Assembly: GCF_003994465.1 (NCBI RefSeq)
Contig: NZ_RZNX01000001.1
Location: 682,001-746,000, forward strand
Length of the DNA stretch: 64,000 nucleotides
Origin: Paenibacillus zeisoli
GTDB taxonomy: Bacteria; Bacillota; Bacilli; Paenibacillales; Paenibacillaceae
Direction: 5' to 3'
Of this stretch, positions 27,626 through 37,032 are shown one piece after another (position 1 is the first letter of the stretch; the number at the start of each line of letters is the position of its first letter). The notes beneath the pieces are model-generated. The model did not search any database and was not told the DNA's origin. It was given only the letters and a program-made list of their open reading frames with translations. The position numbers and the translations under genes are program-made.

Positions 27626-28543
27626 ATGGAATTCAGACAGCTTCAATATACCCTTCAGATTGCTGAAGAACGTAACTTCTCCCGAGCTGCAGATAAGCTT
27701 CATATTGCTCAGCCTTCTCTAAGCCAACAGCTGTCCAAGCTGGAAAAGGAGCTTGGTGTACTGCTGTTTCAGAGAAACACGAGTACCGTAGAACTAACCC
27801 ACGCAGGTGAAAGCTTTATCACTCATGCACGCAAAATTGTCGACGCCGTGGAACAGCTTCGGCAGGAAATGGATGATATTTCACAGCTCCGCAAAGGACG
27901 GGTTGTCGTTGGAAGCATGCCGATTACCGGATCGCACCTTCTGCCTTATGTACTGCCCGCTTTCAAGGAAGCATATCCAGAAATTCAAATTTCGTTATTG
28001 GAAGACACTTCACTTAATCTTGAAAAGCTGACGGCTGGAGGAGGGACGGACCTCAGTCTTCTCTCGCTTCCATTGGAAGAAGCCTCATTGACTTTCGAAC
28101 CCATTGGCGAAGAACGCATTGATCTGGCCGTTCCGCCCAGTCATCCCCTAGCTGCTTTACCCACTTTGGACAGTGACGAGCAAATGAAGCTGCTTAAGGA
28201 TGAACCCTTTATCGTACTCAAAAAGGGCCAGGGGCTTCGTACTTTGACGATTGATATGTGCCGGGCTGCGGGATTTGAACCGAACGTGGTATTTGAGAGC
28301 AATAATATTGAGACCATCCAGTCCCTCGTCGCCGCTGGAATGGGCATTACCTTTGTGCCCCGCTTCATCGCCAGGGCCAAACGAAGTGAAATGATCCCGG
28401 TCTATATTCCGATTGAGAATCCAGTGCCCAGCCGAACTCTAGTCATTGCTTACCGAAAGGGACGTTATCTTTCTAAGGCGGCAGAAGCTTTTATAGAAAC
28501 ATTCAAAGAGGTATTGGAACAAAGAATGACTCCCGAGCTATGA
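27626..28543 (+). CDS. LysR-family transcriptional regulator
   Basis: 305 residues. The N-terminal winged helix is classical: MEFRQLQYTLQIAEERNFSR, AADKLHIAQPSLSQQLSKLE, and LFQRNTSTVELTHAGESF. The effector domain runs from about residue 90, with VVVGSMPITGSHLLPYVLP and IVLKKGQGLRTLTIDMCRAAG. AGGAGG is 7 bases before the ATG. The protein resembles the CitR/CysL/YybE group of Bacillales. It is divergent from leuC with two palindromes between, so control of leuCD, its own gene, or both is likely; this is inferred from arrangement, and the coinducer is not known. Confidence 0.9.
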   Translation: MEFRQLQYTLQIAEERNFSRAADKLHIAQPSLSQQLSKLEKELGVLLFQRNTSTVELTHAGESFITHARKIVDAVEQLRQEMDDISQLRKGRVVVGSMPITGSHLLPYVLPAFKEAYPEIQISLLEDTSLNLEKLTAGGGTDLSLLSLPLEEASLTFEPIGEERIDLAVPPSHPLAALPTLDSDEQMKLLKDEPFIVLKKGQGLRTLTIDMCRAAGFEPNVVFESNNIETIQSLVAAGMGITFVPRFIARAKRSEMIPVYIPIENPVPSRTLVIAYRKGRYLSKAAEAFIETFKEVLEQRMTPEL

Positions 28544-28561
28544 AGCCCGAGGAGTCATTTC
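28526..28561. terminator. Probable shared terminator between convergent LysR and mtnU genes
   Basis: ATGACTCC and GGAGTCAT form an 8-bp stem extended by a weaker inner stem, overlapping the LysR stop. The T-tract (ATTTCATTGTTG) is poor, so efficiency is doubtful. Confidence 0.5.
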
Positions 28562-28579
28562 ATTGTTGTATCGATTCCA

Positions 28580-29401
28580 TTAAATATAAAGGTCGGGACG
28601 GCGATCTTCGAATATAGGTATCCGCTTGCGGACTTCATCCACTATGGATAGATTGATTTCGCCAGTAACAATTTCTTCGGCTTCTCCACCCTCGGCAATA
28701 ATATCTCCCCATGGATCAATGATCATGGAATGGCCGAAGAATGAGTCCTTACCACTTACCCCTACCCGGTTGCAGGCGATGACATACATTTGATTCTCGA
28801 TGGCTCTTGCACTCAGCAAAGTCCGCCAGTGATGAAGCCTAGGATGCGGCCACTCTGCAGGAACGAACATCACTTTTGCGCCACTTAGAGCCAGTGATCT
28901 GGCAAGTTCAGGGAACCGGATATCATAACAGATAGAACTGCCGGCCGTAACTCCTTCGAGTTCAAAGGTCACTCTTTGTTCTCCGGCTGCCAGATGCTTC
29001 TCTTCTTCCATCAGCCTGAACAAATGAATCTTGGAATACTCGCTGACGAGTTCACCCTGACGGTCAAAGACATACATCGTATTCCTCACCTGTCCGTCGG
29101 TCTTCTGGGCAACCGAGCCCCCAACAATCTGAACACTGTGCTCCCTTGCAAAATCCGAAAGCCAGGCTTTACTCTCCATGCCCTGCAGATCTGCTATATC
29201 ATCAATTACCGTCAACGCGTAGCCGGTATTCCACATTTCGGGAAGTACAATCACATCCGGTCTCGACTCAGCCTGAAGTGCCTGCTCCATCAGCTGCTTC
29301 AATCTGAATGCATTTACCTTGGGTTCGCCAAGGACAATATCGGACTGAATTAACGCAATATTCCACTTTTTCTGAATCAAATCGGGTTGTTCGGTGGACA
29401 T
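28580..29401 (-). CDS. mtnU: Carbon-nitrogen hydrolase, omega-amidase of methionine salvage type
   Basis: 273 residues from the ATG at 29401 with AAGGGAG upstream; the longer frame would start at a TTG without support. Nitrilase-fold catalytic triad is visible: Glu in VIVLPEMWNTGY, Lys in YSKIHLFRLM and Cys in SSICYDIRFPELAR. In Bacillus subtilis the homologue YkrU (MtnU) lies next to the transaminase YkrV (MtnE) and is thought to hydrolyse the keto-acid amide formed when glutamine donates the amino group. Here it is divergent from mtnE and 5 kb from mtnWXB, which supports the same role. Other nitrilase-family amidases cannot be fully excluded. Confidence 0.82.
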   Translation of the reverse strand: MSTEQPDLIQKKWNIALIQSDIVLGEPKVNAFRLKQLMEQALQAESRPDVIVLPEMWNTGYALTVIDDIADLQGMESKAWLSDFAREHSVQIVGGSVAQKTDGQVRNTMYVFDRQGELVSEYSKIHLFRLMEEEKHLAAGEQRVTFELEGVTAGSSICYDIRFPELARSLALSGAKVMFVPAEWPHPRLHHWRTLLSARAIENQMYVIACNRVGVSGKDSFFGHSMIIDPWGDIIAEGGEAEEIVTGEINLSIVDEVRKRIPIFEDRRPDLYI

Positions 29402-29575
29402 AGGTCCCCACTCCCTTCTTAGCAATTAAGTATAATCATATCGCTTGTGCTGCTCTAAATGCAATCGTCACGCAATCTAATCCTTCTATACAGCTGGGTT
29501 AAATCGTGATAAATTATATGGAATAAAGTTGGAACAAGCAAGTTCATTTCTGTACCTGAACGGAGCGTGTCAAAT

Positions 29576-30766
29576 ATGAATAAACCTAAGCCTTCCCTTA
29601 CTATAAATCCGGCGGACGTCATGAGCCGTCTTCCCAAACAGTTCTTCGCCACTCTAGTGCAGAACGTTAACCGTGAAATATCAGCAGGCCACGATGTCAT
29701 TAATCTTGGACAGGGCAACCCGGACAGGCCAACCCCAGATCATATTGTCCAAGCAGCCAAGGAAGCGGTATCGAACCCTCTATATCATAAATACTCCCCC
29801 TTTACAGGACATTCTTTCCTGAAGGAGGCAGTCGCGCAGCGTTATCTTGAGGACTACGGAGTTACACTTGATCCTGAGAAAGAGGTTGCTATTCTGTTCG
29901 GCGGCAAAACAGGACTTGTCCAGATCAGCCAAATTCTGCTTAACCCCGGAGATTTGTGTCTGGTTCCAGACCCCGGATATCCGGATTACTGGTCAGGTGT
30001 AGCCCTAGCCGGGGCAGAAATGTCCTTTCTTCCCCTCCGCGAAGAGAACAATTTCCTGCCGGATTATGAGGCGGTAGCCGCTGAAGACAAGAGACGGGCA
30101 AAACTCATGTTCCTGAATTATCCTAACAATCCAACGTCAGCAACGGCTCCGCTTTCCTTTTACGAGGATACCGTGAACTTTGCGGCAGAGAACAATATCG
30201 TTGTTGCCAGCGACTTTGCCTACGGCGCGATCGGCTTCGATGGCCATCGTCCTGTCAGCTTTCTGGAAGCTCCGGGCGCCAAAGAAGTAGGTATTGAATA
30301 TTACACCTTGTCCAAAACTTATAACATGGCTGGCTGGCGTGTCGCTTTTGCGCTTGGCAACGAGAGAATTATCTCGCTCATTAATCAGCTGCAGGACCAT
30401 ATCTATGTCAGCCTGTTCGGTGCGGTTCAGGAAGCAGCCAAGGTGGCTCTGACGTCCAGCCAGCAGAATGTGGCTGACCTCGTTGCAGTCTATGAGTCCA
30501 GACGGAATGCCTTGTTCGGCGCGCTGGATGAGATTGGCTGGAAGGCCCGTAAGCCTGGAGGTTCTTTCTTCGCGTGGCTTCCGGTGCCGCAAGGTTATGA
30601 TTCTGCCGGCTTCTCACAGCTCCTGCTTGAACAGGCCAAGGTGGCCGTAGCCCCCGGAGTTGGCTTTGGGAAGCATGGCGAAGGATTCGTCCGGGTAGGA
30701 CTGCTTAGCAGTGAGGACCGTCTGCGCGAAGCGGCTCATCGCATTGGAAGACTCTCGTTGTTCTAA
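29576..30766 (+). CDS. mtnE: PLP-dependent transaminase of methionine salvage
   Basis: 396 residues from the ATG at 29576, which has GGAG 10 bases upstream; a GTG at 29567 sits only one base after that site. It is a class I/II aminotransferase very like Bacillus subtilis YkrV: SRLPKQFFATLVQNVNREIS, VINLGQGNPDRPTPDHIV, YPNNPTSATA, and the PLP lysine in YTLSKTYNMAGWRVAFALGN. It converts 4-methylthio-2-oxobutanoate to methionine, the last step of salvage. Divergent from mtnU. No SAM riboswitch was found in the 174 bases between, although this class controls the genes in Bacillus subtilis. Confidence 0.88.
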   Translation: MNKPKPSLTINPADVMSRLPKQFFATLVQNVNREISAGHDVINLGQGNPDRPTPDHIVQAAKEAVSNPLYHKYSPFTGHSFLKEAVAQRYLEDYGVTLDPEKEVAILFGGKTGLVQISQILLNPGDLCLVPDPGYPDYWSGVALAGAEMSFLPLREENNFLPDYEAVAAEDKRRAKLMFLNYPNNPTSATAPLSFYEDTVNFAAENNIVVASDFAYGAIGFDGHRPVSFLEAPGAKEVGIEYYTLSKTYNMAGWRVAFALGNERIISLINQLQDHIYVSLFGAVQEAAKVALTSSQQNVADLVAVYESRRNALFGALDEIGWKARKPGGSFFAWLPVPQGYDSAGFSQLLLEQAKVAVAPGVGFGKHGEGFVRVGLLSSEDRLREAAHRIGRLSLF

Positions 30767-30783
30767 ACAGCTAGCTTATCCCT

Positions 30784-30812
30784 TTGCAAAGCCACTTTTC
30801 CCATGTTATTCT
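30784..30812 (+). promoter_or_regulatory. Promoter of the proBAC-mtnWXB transcript
   Basis: TTGCAA (30784-30789), 17 bases, TATTCT (30807-30812). It lies directly before the T-box leader, with transcription expected to start near 30820. Confidence 0.65.
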
Positions 30813-30829
30813 ATCGATATATTATTGAA

Positions 30830-31070
30830 ACGTGATGACGGGACCAGTACGAAGAAAAGCGGCGTATTCCAGAGAGTAAATTCCTAATGGCTGAGAGAAT
30901 TTACCGTCCGCCCTTCAGAACCCTATCCCTGAACGGCTGGCTGAATCAAGCCGGACAGCTGCCCCTGTTAACAGGCTGTAAGTTGGATGAACGTCAGGTT
31001 CATCAATAAAGGTGGTACCGCGGAAGTCAGAACTTTCGTCCTTTGCGCTGCAAAGGCGGGAGTTTTTTTA
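30830..31070 (+). promoter_or_regulatory. T-box riboswitch, proline-type specifier
   Basis: The conserved T-box AGGTGGTACCGCGG is at 31010-31023 and is followed by a terminator hairpin (31031-31063) and seven T residues; the T-box bases can pair with its 5' part as antiterminator. In stem I, AGTA (about 30846-30849) and GAACCCTA (30918-30925) face each other across the specifier loop, flanked by GAAG/CTTC and GCGG/CCGC pairing, and the AGAGAG distal motif is at 30871-30876. The specifier reads CCC (30921-30923) or CCT (30922-30924); both are proline codons. Uncharged tRNA-Pro should switch on the downstream proBAC-mtnWXB genes. Class certain; exact specifier register inferred. Confidence 0.92.
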
Positions 31071-31110
31071 TTTATATGGACTGAACTAAATCATTGTAGG
31101 AGTGAATGTC

Positions 31111-32214
31111 ATGCATCATCGTGTCGTTGTCAAAATAGGCAGCAGCTCGCTCACCTCACCTGAAGGAGGACTCAACCGGGAAGCGGTACAATTCTTCGCG
31201 GCCGAGCTCGCGGGGCTCCGGGAATCCGGTTATCAAGTGCTGCTTGTCACCTCCGGTGCTGTCGCGGCAGGATTTCGTGAAATCGGCTATGCCGAAAGAC
31301 CGAAGCTGCTGCATGAGAAGCAGGCTGCTGCGGCCGTGGGTCAGGCTCTGCTGATGCAAACGTACCGTGCAGCCTTTCAACTGCATGGAATTCCTGCAGC
31401 CCAGGTGCTTCTAACACGTACGGACTTTCTCAACAGAAAGCGAATGGGCAATGCCAGCATGGCGGTAGAGGAACTGCTCAAGCAGGGGGTACTTCCTATC
31501 ATCAACGAGAATGACACCGTCTCCATCGACGAGCTGAAATTTGGTGATAATGACACGCTCTCAGCACTTGTAGCTAACCTCCTAAAAGCGGACCACCTCG
31601 TAATTCTGACCGATACGGAAGGACTGTACACGAAAGACCCGCGGATTGACCCCGCGGCTACCCGAATCGAAAGAGTAAGTGAGTTCACCGATGAAATTTA
31701 CGCTATTGCAGGAGGTTCCGGCTCCAAAGTCGGTACGGGAGGCATGCGTTCCAAGATTGATGCAGCCAAAATTGCGACACGCGGCGGGGTCCCCGTGTTT
31801 ATTGGTAAAGGCGGCTTACCGGGCGAACTGCTTCGCGCTGTTGAGGGAAAAGGCCGCGGAACTTACTTCGAAACCAGCTTAAGTTCCCTGCCGATGAAGA
31901 AACAGTGGCTTGGCTTCCTCTCTACTCCTCTCGGTACACTCCTTGTGGATGAAGGTGCAGAGACGGCTATGATCTACGGCGGCCGTAGTCTCCTCCCTGT
32001 AGGTGTACGTGCGGTTGAAGGAGACTTTCATACGGGTGATGTCGTTGAAGTCGTCAACGAGAAGCGTGAAGTGTTGGGACGTGGAATTGTCAATTATGAT
32101 GTAGTCCACCTCAAAGATGTGCTGGGACTGCCCAGCCAGGAAGTCATGAAGAAGATGGATGGGATACACCGTCTAGAAGTGATTCACCGGGATGAATGGA
32201 TTTCGCTTAAATAA
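31111..32214 (+). CDS. proB: Glutamate 5-kinase
   Basis: 367 residues from the ATG at 31111 (TAGGAG upstream); an in-frame GTG at 31102 abuts the ribosome binding site. The amino acid kinase domain has VVKIGSSSLT, LLVTSGAVAAGFREIG, INENDTVS and GTGGMRSKIDAAKIA; a C-terminal PUA domain follows (about 280-365), ending LGLPSQEVMKKM. The enzyme phosphorylates glutamate to glutamyl-5-phosphate, the first step of proline synthesis, and is normally feedback inhibited by proline. First gene after the T-box leader; proA follows 19 bases later. Confidence 0.96.
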   Translation: MHHRVVVKIGSSSLTSPEGGLNREAVQFFAAELAGLRESGYQVLLVTSGAVAAGFREIGYAERPKLLHEKQAAAAVGQALLMQTYRAAFQLHGIPAAQVLLTRTDFLNRKRMGNASMAVEELLKQGVLPIINENDTVSIDELKFGDNDTLSALVANLLKADHLVILTDTEGLYTKDPRIDPAATRIERVSEFTDEIYAIAGGSGSKVGTGGMRSKIDAAKIATRGGVPVFIGKGGLPGELLRAVEGKGRGTYFETSLSSLPMKKQWLGFLSTPLGTLLVDEGAETAMIYGGRSLLPVGVRAVEGDFHTGDVVEVVNEKREVLGRGIVNYDVVHLKDVLGLPSQEVMKKMDGIHRLEVIHRDEWISLK

Positions 32215-32233
32215 TCTTAAGGAGGCAATAACG

Positions 32234-33481
32234 ATGAGTGAAGTGAGAAACAAAGCAAAGCAGGCCGGTTCCGCGGCTCAGATCTTGGGTCAATTGACGA
32301 CGGAGCAGAAGAACGAGGCCCTTCTCGCCATTGCAGAAGCTCTGATTACCGGGGCATCTGAAATCATTGAAGCCAATCAGGAAGACTTGCAGCGTGGCCG
32401 GGATAACGGAACGCCGGAATCCCTTCTCGACCGGCTTGCCCTCGACAACGGGCGTATATCCGGCATTGCCGAAGGACTCCGTCAGATCGTACAGCTTCCA
32501 GATCCGGTTGGCGATACTCTGGAAACGATTGACCGCCCTAACGGTCTGCATATTGTGAAGAAACGTGTTCCGCTTGGAGTCATCGGGATTATTTACGAAG
32601 CTCGGCCTAATGTTACTGTCGATGCCGTGGGCCTGTGCCTCAAGACAGGAAATGCCGTAGTGCTGCGCGGCGGCTCTGCTGCCCTCTCCTCGAACCGCAA
32701 AATCATTGAGCTGATTCACATCGCATTGTCCGGCACAGCGATCCCGCCAGATGCCGTGCAGCTCATCGAGGATGCCAACCGTTCTTCGGTGGATGAAATG
32801 CTCAAGCTGAACGGTCTTCTCGATGTTGTTATTCCACGTGGAGGCAGCTCATTGATTCAGAATGTTGTGCAGAATGCAACAGTTCCCGTAATTGAGACTG
32901 GAGCCGGTATCTGCCATACGTATCTCGACGCATCGGCTGAACCACAAATGGCCAAAGAAATTTCGCTCAATGCCAAAGCCCAGCGTCCATCCGTATGCAA
33001 CGCCATGGAAACATTGCTTGTTCACGAGTCTTTCGCTGCTGCACACTTAAGTGAGCTCGCAGAAGTCTTCAAGGAAGCCAAGGTTGAGCTTCGCGGCTGC
33101 CCGTTAACCCTGCAGCTCGTACCATGGGCCAAAGAAGCAACTGAACAAGACTATGCCACAGAATATAACGATTACATTCTTAATATCAAAGTGGTGTCCC
33201 ACCTTGATGAGGCCCTTGTACACATCTCCAAGTACGGCACCAAGCACTCCGAGTGTATCGTCACTGAAAATGAAGAGAACACGGTTCGCTTCCTGAACGA
33301 GGTGGATGCCGCTGCAGTTTATCATAACGCCTCTACCCGCTTCACTGATGGATTTGAATTTGGATTTGGCGCAGAAATCGGGATCAGTACCCAGAAGCTT
33401 CATGCTCGGGGACCCATGGGACTACCTGCACTAACTTCAACTAAATATCTCATTCAAGGCAGCGGTCAAATTCGTAAATAA
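32234..33481 (+). CDS. proA: Glutamate-5-semialdehyde dehydrogenase (gamma-glutamyl phosphate reductase)
   Basis: 415 residues from the ATG at 32234, which has AAGGAGG at 8 bases; the longer frame from 32192 runs back into proB. The aldehyde dehydrogenase superfamily features include LGVIGIIYEARPNVTVDAVG, LRGGSAALSSN, and the catalytic cysteine in AKAQRPSVCNAMETLLVH. It reduces glutamyl-5-phosphate to glutamate semialdehyde with NADPH, which cyclises to pyrroline-5-carboxylate. Sits between proB and proC with short gaps (19 and 15 bases), so the three enzymes are made together. Confidence 0.96.
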   Translation: MSEVRNKAKQAGSAAQILGQLTTEQKNEALLAIAEALITGASEIIEANQEDLQRGRDNGTPESLLDRLALDNGRISGIAEGLRQIVQLPDPVGDTLETIDRPNGLHIVKKRVPLGVIGIIYEARPNVTVDAVGLCLKTGNAVVLRGGSAALSSNRKIIELIHIALSGTAIPPDAVQLIEDANRSSVDEMLKLNGLLDVVIPRGGSSLIQNVVQNATVPVIETGAGICHTYLDASAEPQMAKEISLNAKAQRPSVCNAMETLLVHESFAAAHLSELAEVFKEAKVELRGCPLTLQLVPWAKEATEQDYATEYNDYILNIKVVSHLDEALVHISKYGTKHSECIVTENEENTVRFLNEVDAAAVYHNASTRFTDGFEFGFGAEIGISTQKLHARGPMGLPALTSTKYLIQGSGQIRK

Positions 33482-33496
33482 AGGAGGAAACCTATC

Positions 33497-34375
33497 ATGT
33501 CCGAACTATCCAATCACTTATCCGAGGCCAGTTCAGATCAGTATAACATCTGCTTTTATGGTGCCGGTTCGATGGCAGAGGCTATTGTACGAGGACTCAT
33601 TAACAAGGAGGTTGCCAAGCCAGGGCAAATCTCCATGATCAACCGGAGCAGCCAGGAACGTCTTGATTTCCTGCACAGTACTTATGGGGTGCGCGTAGCC
33701 GCAAATGCTCAGGGTAAAGAGGAGCTTCTTCGAGAGTCCTCGATCCTGGTCCTTGCCATGAAACCAAAGGATGCCGGCGAAGCTCTGAAGGCACTCGGCC
33801 CTCTTCTCTCCGAAGACCAGCTCATTATCTCGGTCATTGCCGGACTTTCTATAAATACAATTCAAGCCCTGCTCGGCCGCAAGCAGCCCGTTGCACGGAC
33901 CATGCCAAATACCTCTAGCTCCATTGGTCTTGGGGCAACAGGGATTGCTTTCTCACCTGAAGTATCTGAGGAACGTAGCCAGCAGGTACTTTCGATCTTT
34001 GAAGCAGTTGGTCTCGTAAGTGTGATCCCTGAAGAACAAATGGACATTCTTACCGGGATTTCTGGCAGCGGACCGGCTTACATTTATTACATGATGGAAG
34101 CCATGATCGCTGCAGGCATCGAAGGCGGATTAAGCCCCGAGCACGCACGTGAGCTCACGGTTCAGACTGTTCTGGGTGCTGCGAGCATGATGATCCAGAC
34201 GGGTGACGATCCGGCACTTCTACGCAAAGCCATTACATCCCCTAATGGATCCACTCAGGCTGCTCTAGAAGTATTTGAAGCTGCCGGATTTACAGATACC
34301 GTCAAAGCTGCGGTTCGGCGCTGCGCAGAGCGTTCCCGTGAAATGGGGGCAGCTGTAGAGGAGGCTCTCTCATGA
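33497..34375 (+). CDS. proC: Pyrroline-5-carboxylate reductase
   Basis: 292 residues with AAAGGAGG before the ATG. The Rossmann dinucleotide motif is [44 protein letters not shown] and the family signature region [21 protein letters not shown] with ALRRAITSPNG-like residues ([13 protein letters not shown]) complete it. It reduces P5C to proline, finishing the pathway begun by proB and proA. The extra 15 or so N-terminal residues before the Rossmann fold are unusual but common in Bacillales copies. Its TGA overlaps the ATG of mtnW (34372-34375), joining proline synthesis to methionine salvage on one message. Confidence 0.94.
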   Translation: MSELSNHLSEASSDQYNICFYGAGSMAEAIVRGLINKEVAKPGQISMINRSSQERLDFLHSTYGVRVAANAQGKEELLRESSILVLAMKPKDAGEALKALGPLLSEDQLIISVIAGLSINTIQALLGRKQPVARTMPNTSSSIGLGATGIAFSPEVSEERSQQVLSIFEAVGLVSVIPEEQMDILTGISGSGPAYIYYMMEAMIAAGIEGGLSPEHARELTVQTVLGAASMMIQTGDDPALLRKAITSPNGSTQAALEVFEAAGFTDTVKAAVRRCAERSREMGAAVEEALS

Positions 34376-35583
34376 GCTTTTGCACGGCGACTTACCGCAT
34401 CCATGATCCTAAAGCAGACTTCCGCCGCAAAGCTGAATCCATCGCGGTTGGCATGACCGTCGGCAGCTGGACAGAACTGCCTCAGCTTAAGCAGGAAAGC
34501 ATGCGCAAACATCTTGGCCATGTCGTTAGCATCGAGGAACATGAAGAACCCGCTGCAGGGCGTTATGCTGATGTAACGATTGCCTATCCAGATCTCAATT
34601 TCACGAGAGATCTTCCTGCCCTGCTAATCACGGCCTTTGGCAAAATCTCCATGGACGGGCAGATCAAATTACTGGATCTCGGCTTCTCAGAAGATTTCCT
34701 GTCCGGCTTTCCCGGTCCCAAGTTCGGTATAGAGGGCATTCGCAGCCTTTTAAATGCTCCAGAGCGCCCTCTCCTTATGAGCATCTTCAAATCGGTCGTT
34801 GGCTATGACCTAGATGGACTGCAGGAACAATTTCTGGCACAAGCCTTGGGGGGCGTAGATCTGATCAAGGATGACGAGATTCTGTTCGAGAACCCGCTCA
34901 CACCTATCGAGCGAAGAGTCGAAGTATGCCGTAAAGCTGCTGAAGAAGCAGAGCGGACGACAGGTAAAAAGCTGCTGTATGCCGTTAACTTGACCGGTCC
35001 GACTTCACAGCTTCGCAGTCAGGCGCTCAAAGCCATCAACGCAGGGGCGACTGCCCTGCTATTTAGTCCGCTGGCCTATGGGCTGGACGTTCTTCAAGAA
35101 CTGAGCGGTGATCCGGATATCCAGATTCCCATCGCAGCTCACCCTTCCCTGGCAGGTGCTTTCTATCCATCACCTCAATATGGAATTGCTGCTTCCCTGC
35201 TGCTTGGAAAGCTGATGCGTACAGCTGGAGCAGACTTGGTTCTCTTCCCTTCCCCGTACGGCTCCGTCGTGATGCCAAGGGAAGAGAATCTGGCTATCCG
35301 TGCTGAGCTCACCCGGACAGACCTGCCGCAGAAGACCAGCTTCCCTGTTCCTTCGGCAGGTATTCATCCGGGCCTTGTCCCGCAGCTGCTGGCTGACTTC
35401 GGACATGATGTTGTTGTCAATGCCGGAGGCGGCATCCATGGTCACCCCGGCGGAGCTGCTGCCGGCGGGCAAGCGTTCCTTCAAGCAATTGACGCTAGTC
35501 TGAAAGGCATTTCTCTGGAAGAAGCGTCCAAGACCAATCCGGAACTTCAAGAAGCCCTGAATATGTGGGGAGGCCGAAAATGA
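34372..35583 (+). CDS. mtnW: 2,3-diketo-5-methylthiopentyl-1-phosphate enolase (RuBisCO-like protein)
   Basis: 403 residues. Form IV RuBisCO-like protein of the YkrW group: [12 protein letters not shown] carries the lysine that is carbamylated in true RuBisCO and the acidic metal ligands, and later [20 protein letters not shown] corresponds to the phosphate-binding loop. It enolises the diketo intermediate in methionine salvage. It does not fix carbon dioxide. Overlaps proC by ATGA at the start and mtnX by ATGA at the end (35580-35583), so its translation should be coupled to both. Confidence 0.94.
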   Translation: MSFCTATYRIHDPKADFRRKAESIAVGMTVGSWTELPQLKQESMRKHLGHVVSIEEHEEPAAGRYADVTIAYPDLNFTRDLPALLITAFGKISMDGQIKLLDLGFSEDFLSGFPGPKFGIEGIRSLLNAPERPLLMSIFKSVVGYDLDGLQEQFLAQALGGVDLIKDDEILFENPLTPIERRVEVCRKAAEEAERTTGKKLLYAVNLTGPTSQLRSQALKAINAGATALLFSPLAYGLDVLQELSGDPDIQIPIAAHPSLAGAFYPSPQYGIAASLLLGKLMRTAGADLVLFPSPYGSVVMPREENLAIRAELTRTDLPQKTSFPVPSAGIHPGLVPQLLADFGHDVVVNAGGGIHGHPGGAAAGGQAFLQAIDASLKGISLEEASKTNPELQEALNMWGGRK

Positions 35584-36257
35584 CCCACAATTTAGAACCT
35601 GTTGTGTTCTGTGATTTCGATGGAACCATCACGGTCAGCGACAATATTGTAGCGATTATGAGACATTTCAAGCCAGAGGGTTATGAACCGATCATGGAGC
35701 GAATTCTTGCAGGTGAGCTATCGATCCATGAAGGCGTTGGTGCCATGTTCGCGCTCATTTCTTCTGACAGACGCGAAGAGATTACTGAATTTGTACTCGG
35801 TCAAGCGGGCATACGCGAGGGCGTTGGTGAATTCCTGGACTATCTGAGAAGCAAGGAGATTCCCTTCTATGTCACAAGCGGAGGTATTGATTTTTTCGTA
35901 GAGCCTCTTCTTGCGCCGTTTGATATCCCTGCCGACCACATCTATTGCAACGGTTCTGATTTCTCAGGAGCCAAGATCAAGATTACTTGGCCGCACCTCT
36001 GTGACGAACACTGCAGTAATGACTGCGGCATGTGCAAGACTACCGTTATGCGTAAATTCCCTGCTGACCGCTATGAACGAATTCTAATTGGCGACAGCTT
36101 AACCGACTTTGAAGCTGCTAAGCTGGCCGATCGAATCTATTCCCGTTCCCATCTAACGGAGAAATGTATAGAGCTCGGAGTACCGCATACCCCTTTTGAG
36201 ACATTTGTTGAGATTACCGAGGATTTCAAAAAGAGAGAGGGCGAATACAAACGATGA
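35580..36257 (+). CDS. mtnX: 2-hydroxy-3-keto-5-methylthiopentenyl-1-phosphate phosphatase
   Basis: 225 residues from the ATG at 35580 with GGGGAGG upstream; the GTG 15 bases earlier lacks a site. HAD-superfamily phosphatase: [15 protein letters not shown] holds the nucleophile Asp and the general acid Asp, VTSGGIDFF gives motif II, and [15 protein letters not shown] gives the metal-binding motif. A cluster of four Cys with His ([14 protein letters not shown]) lies in the middle and is typical of MtnX. It dephosphorylates the product of MtnW. Coupled to mtnW and mtnB by ATGA overlaps. Confidence 0.94.
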   Translation: MTHNLEPVVFCDFDGTITVSDNIVAIMRHFKPEGYEPIMERILAGELSIHEGVGAMFALISSDRREEITEFVLGQAGIREGVGEFLDYLRSKEIPFYVTSGGIDFFVEPLLAPFDIPADHIYCNGSDFSGAKIKITWPHLCDEHCSNDCGMCKTTVMRKFPADRYERILIGDSLTDFEAAKLADRIYSRSHLTEKCIELGVPHTPFETFVEITEDFKKREGEYKR

Positions 36258-36898
36258 GTTTCACGAATATCCCCTTAGAAGAGAAGCTGGGAGCTCTGGA
36301 AGAGCTCCGTAAGGTGAAAGAACAGTTCGCAGCACGCGGGTGGTTCCCTGGGACAAGCGGCAATCTGTCCATCCGAGTTGGTGAATTCTCACCTGAATCT
36401 TTCCATTTCGCTGTAACTTCAAGCGGCAAAGACAAATCCGTGCATACTCCAGAGGATTTCTTGTTCGTGGACCAACAGGGCCGTCCCTGTGAAGTTACCA
36501 GCTTAAAGCCCAGTGCAGAGACTTTAATCCATGCCGAGATTTATCGTCTCACCGGATGCGGAGCCATCTTCCATGTGCATACCATTTATAACAATATTAT
36601 AAGTGAAGGATACGGCGATAAAGGAGCTATCCCTGCTCAAGGGATCGAGCTCATTAAGGGACTGGGCATTTGGGAAGAGAATGCAAGAATTGAAATTCCC
36701 GTCGTTCCTAACTATGCGGAGATTCCTCGAATTGCCGAATTGATTCCAGCAGCTCTGAATCCTGATATCCCAGGAATTGTGCTTCGTAATCACGGCATCT
36801 ATGCTTGGGGAGCCAATGCTTTTGAGGCGAAACGTCATTTGGAGTCCTTTGAATTTATTTTCGAGCACATCTACCGGAGTCTGGCTCTACGTAAATAG
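36254..36898 (+). CDS. mtnB: Methylthioribulose-1-phosphate dehydratase
   Basis: 214 residues of the class II aldolase/adducin fold. FPGTSGNLSIRVGE is the phosphate-binding region, IFHVHTIYNN gives two zinc-ligand histidines, and IVLRNHGIYAWG gives the third. It dehydrates 5-methylthioribulose-1-phosphate to the diketo compound used by MtnW. It acts before MtnW although its gene is last of the three. Overlaps mtnX by ATGA (36254-36257). The acireductone dioxygenase gene mtnD, which often follows, is not found downstream. Confidence 0.94.
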   Translation: MSFTNIPLEEKLGALEELRKVKEQFAARGWFPGTSGNLSIRVGEFSPESFHFAVTSSGKDKSVHTPEDFLFVDQQGRPCEVTSLKPSAETLIHAEIYRLTGCGAIFHVHTIYNNIISEGYGDKGAIPAQGIELIKGLGIWEENARIEIPVVPNYAEIPRIAELIPAALNPDIPGIVLRNHGIYAWGANAFEAKRHLESFEFIFEHIYRSLALRK

Positions 36899-36922
36899 TT
36901 ATCCCGTGAAGATATCCATATA

Positions 36923-36951
36923 TTGGAATATCCACTTGACTGTGTTACAAT
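36923..36951 (+). promoter_or_regulatory. Putative promoter of the small membrane ORF
   Basis: TTGGAA (36923-36928), 17 bases, TACAAT (36946-36951). The -10 is embraced by CTGTG (36940-36944) and CACAG (36952-36956), an inverted repeat that could be an operator. Confidence 0.5.
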
Positions 36952-36963
36952 CACAGTACAACC

Positions 36964-36998
36964 AAAGAAGAGGAGGCACCATGTGCCCCCTCTTCTTT
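36964..36998 (+). other. Strong hairpin between mtnB and the small ORF
   Basis: A 16-bp stem with one A-C mismatch and a 3-base loop (AAAGAAGAGG with CCTCTTCTTT at the base). There is no T-tract on either side, so it may be a processed terminator, an RNA stability element, or a leader structure of the small ORF. Confidence 0.5.
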
Positions 36999-37032
36999 AG
37001 TTCCTATTCTGAATTGAAAGGAACTGATCGGT

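Noticed and set aside
29402-29575. Possible SAM (S-box) riboswitch between mtnU and mtnE
   Set aside because: Searched for because these genes are S-box controlled in Bacillus subtilis. The interval lacks the conserved S-box core and a terminator hairpin.
36964-36998. Hairpin after mtnB as an intrinsic terminator
   Set aside because: Stem is strong but neither side has a T-tract, and a promoter lies just upstream of it. Listed as a hairpin of unknown role.
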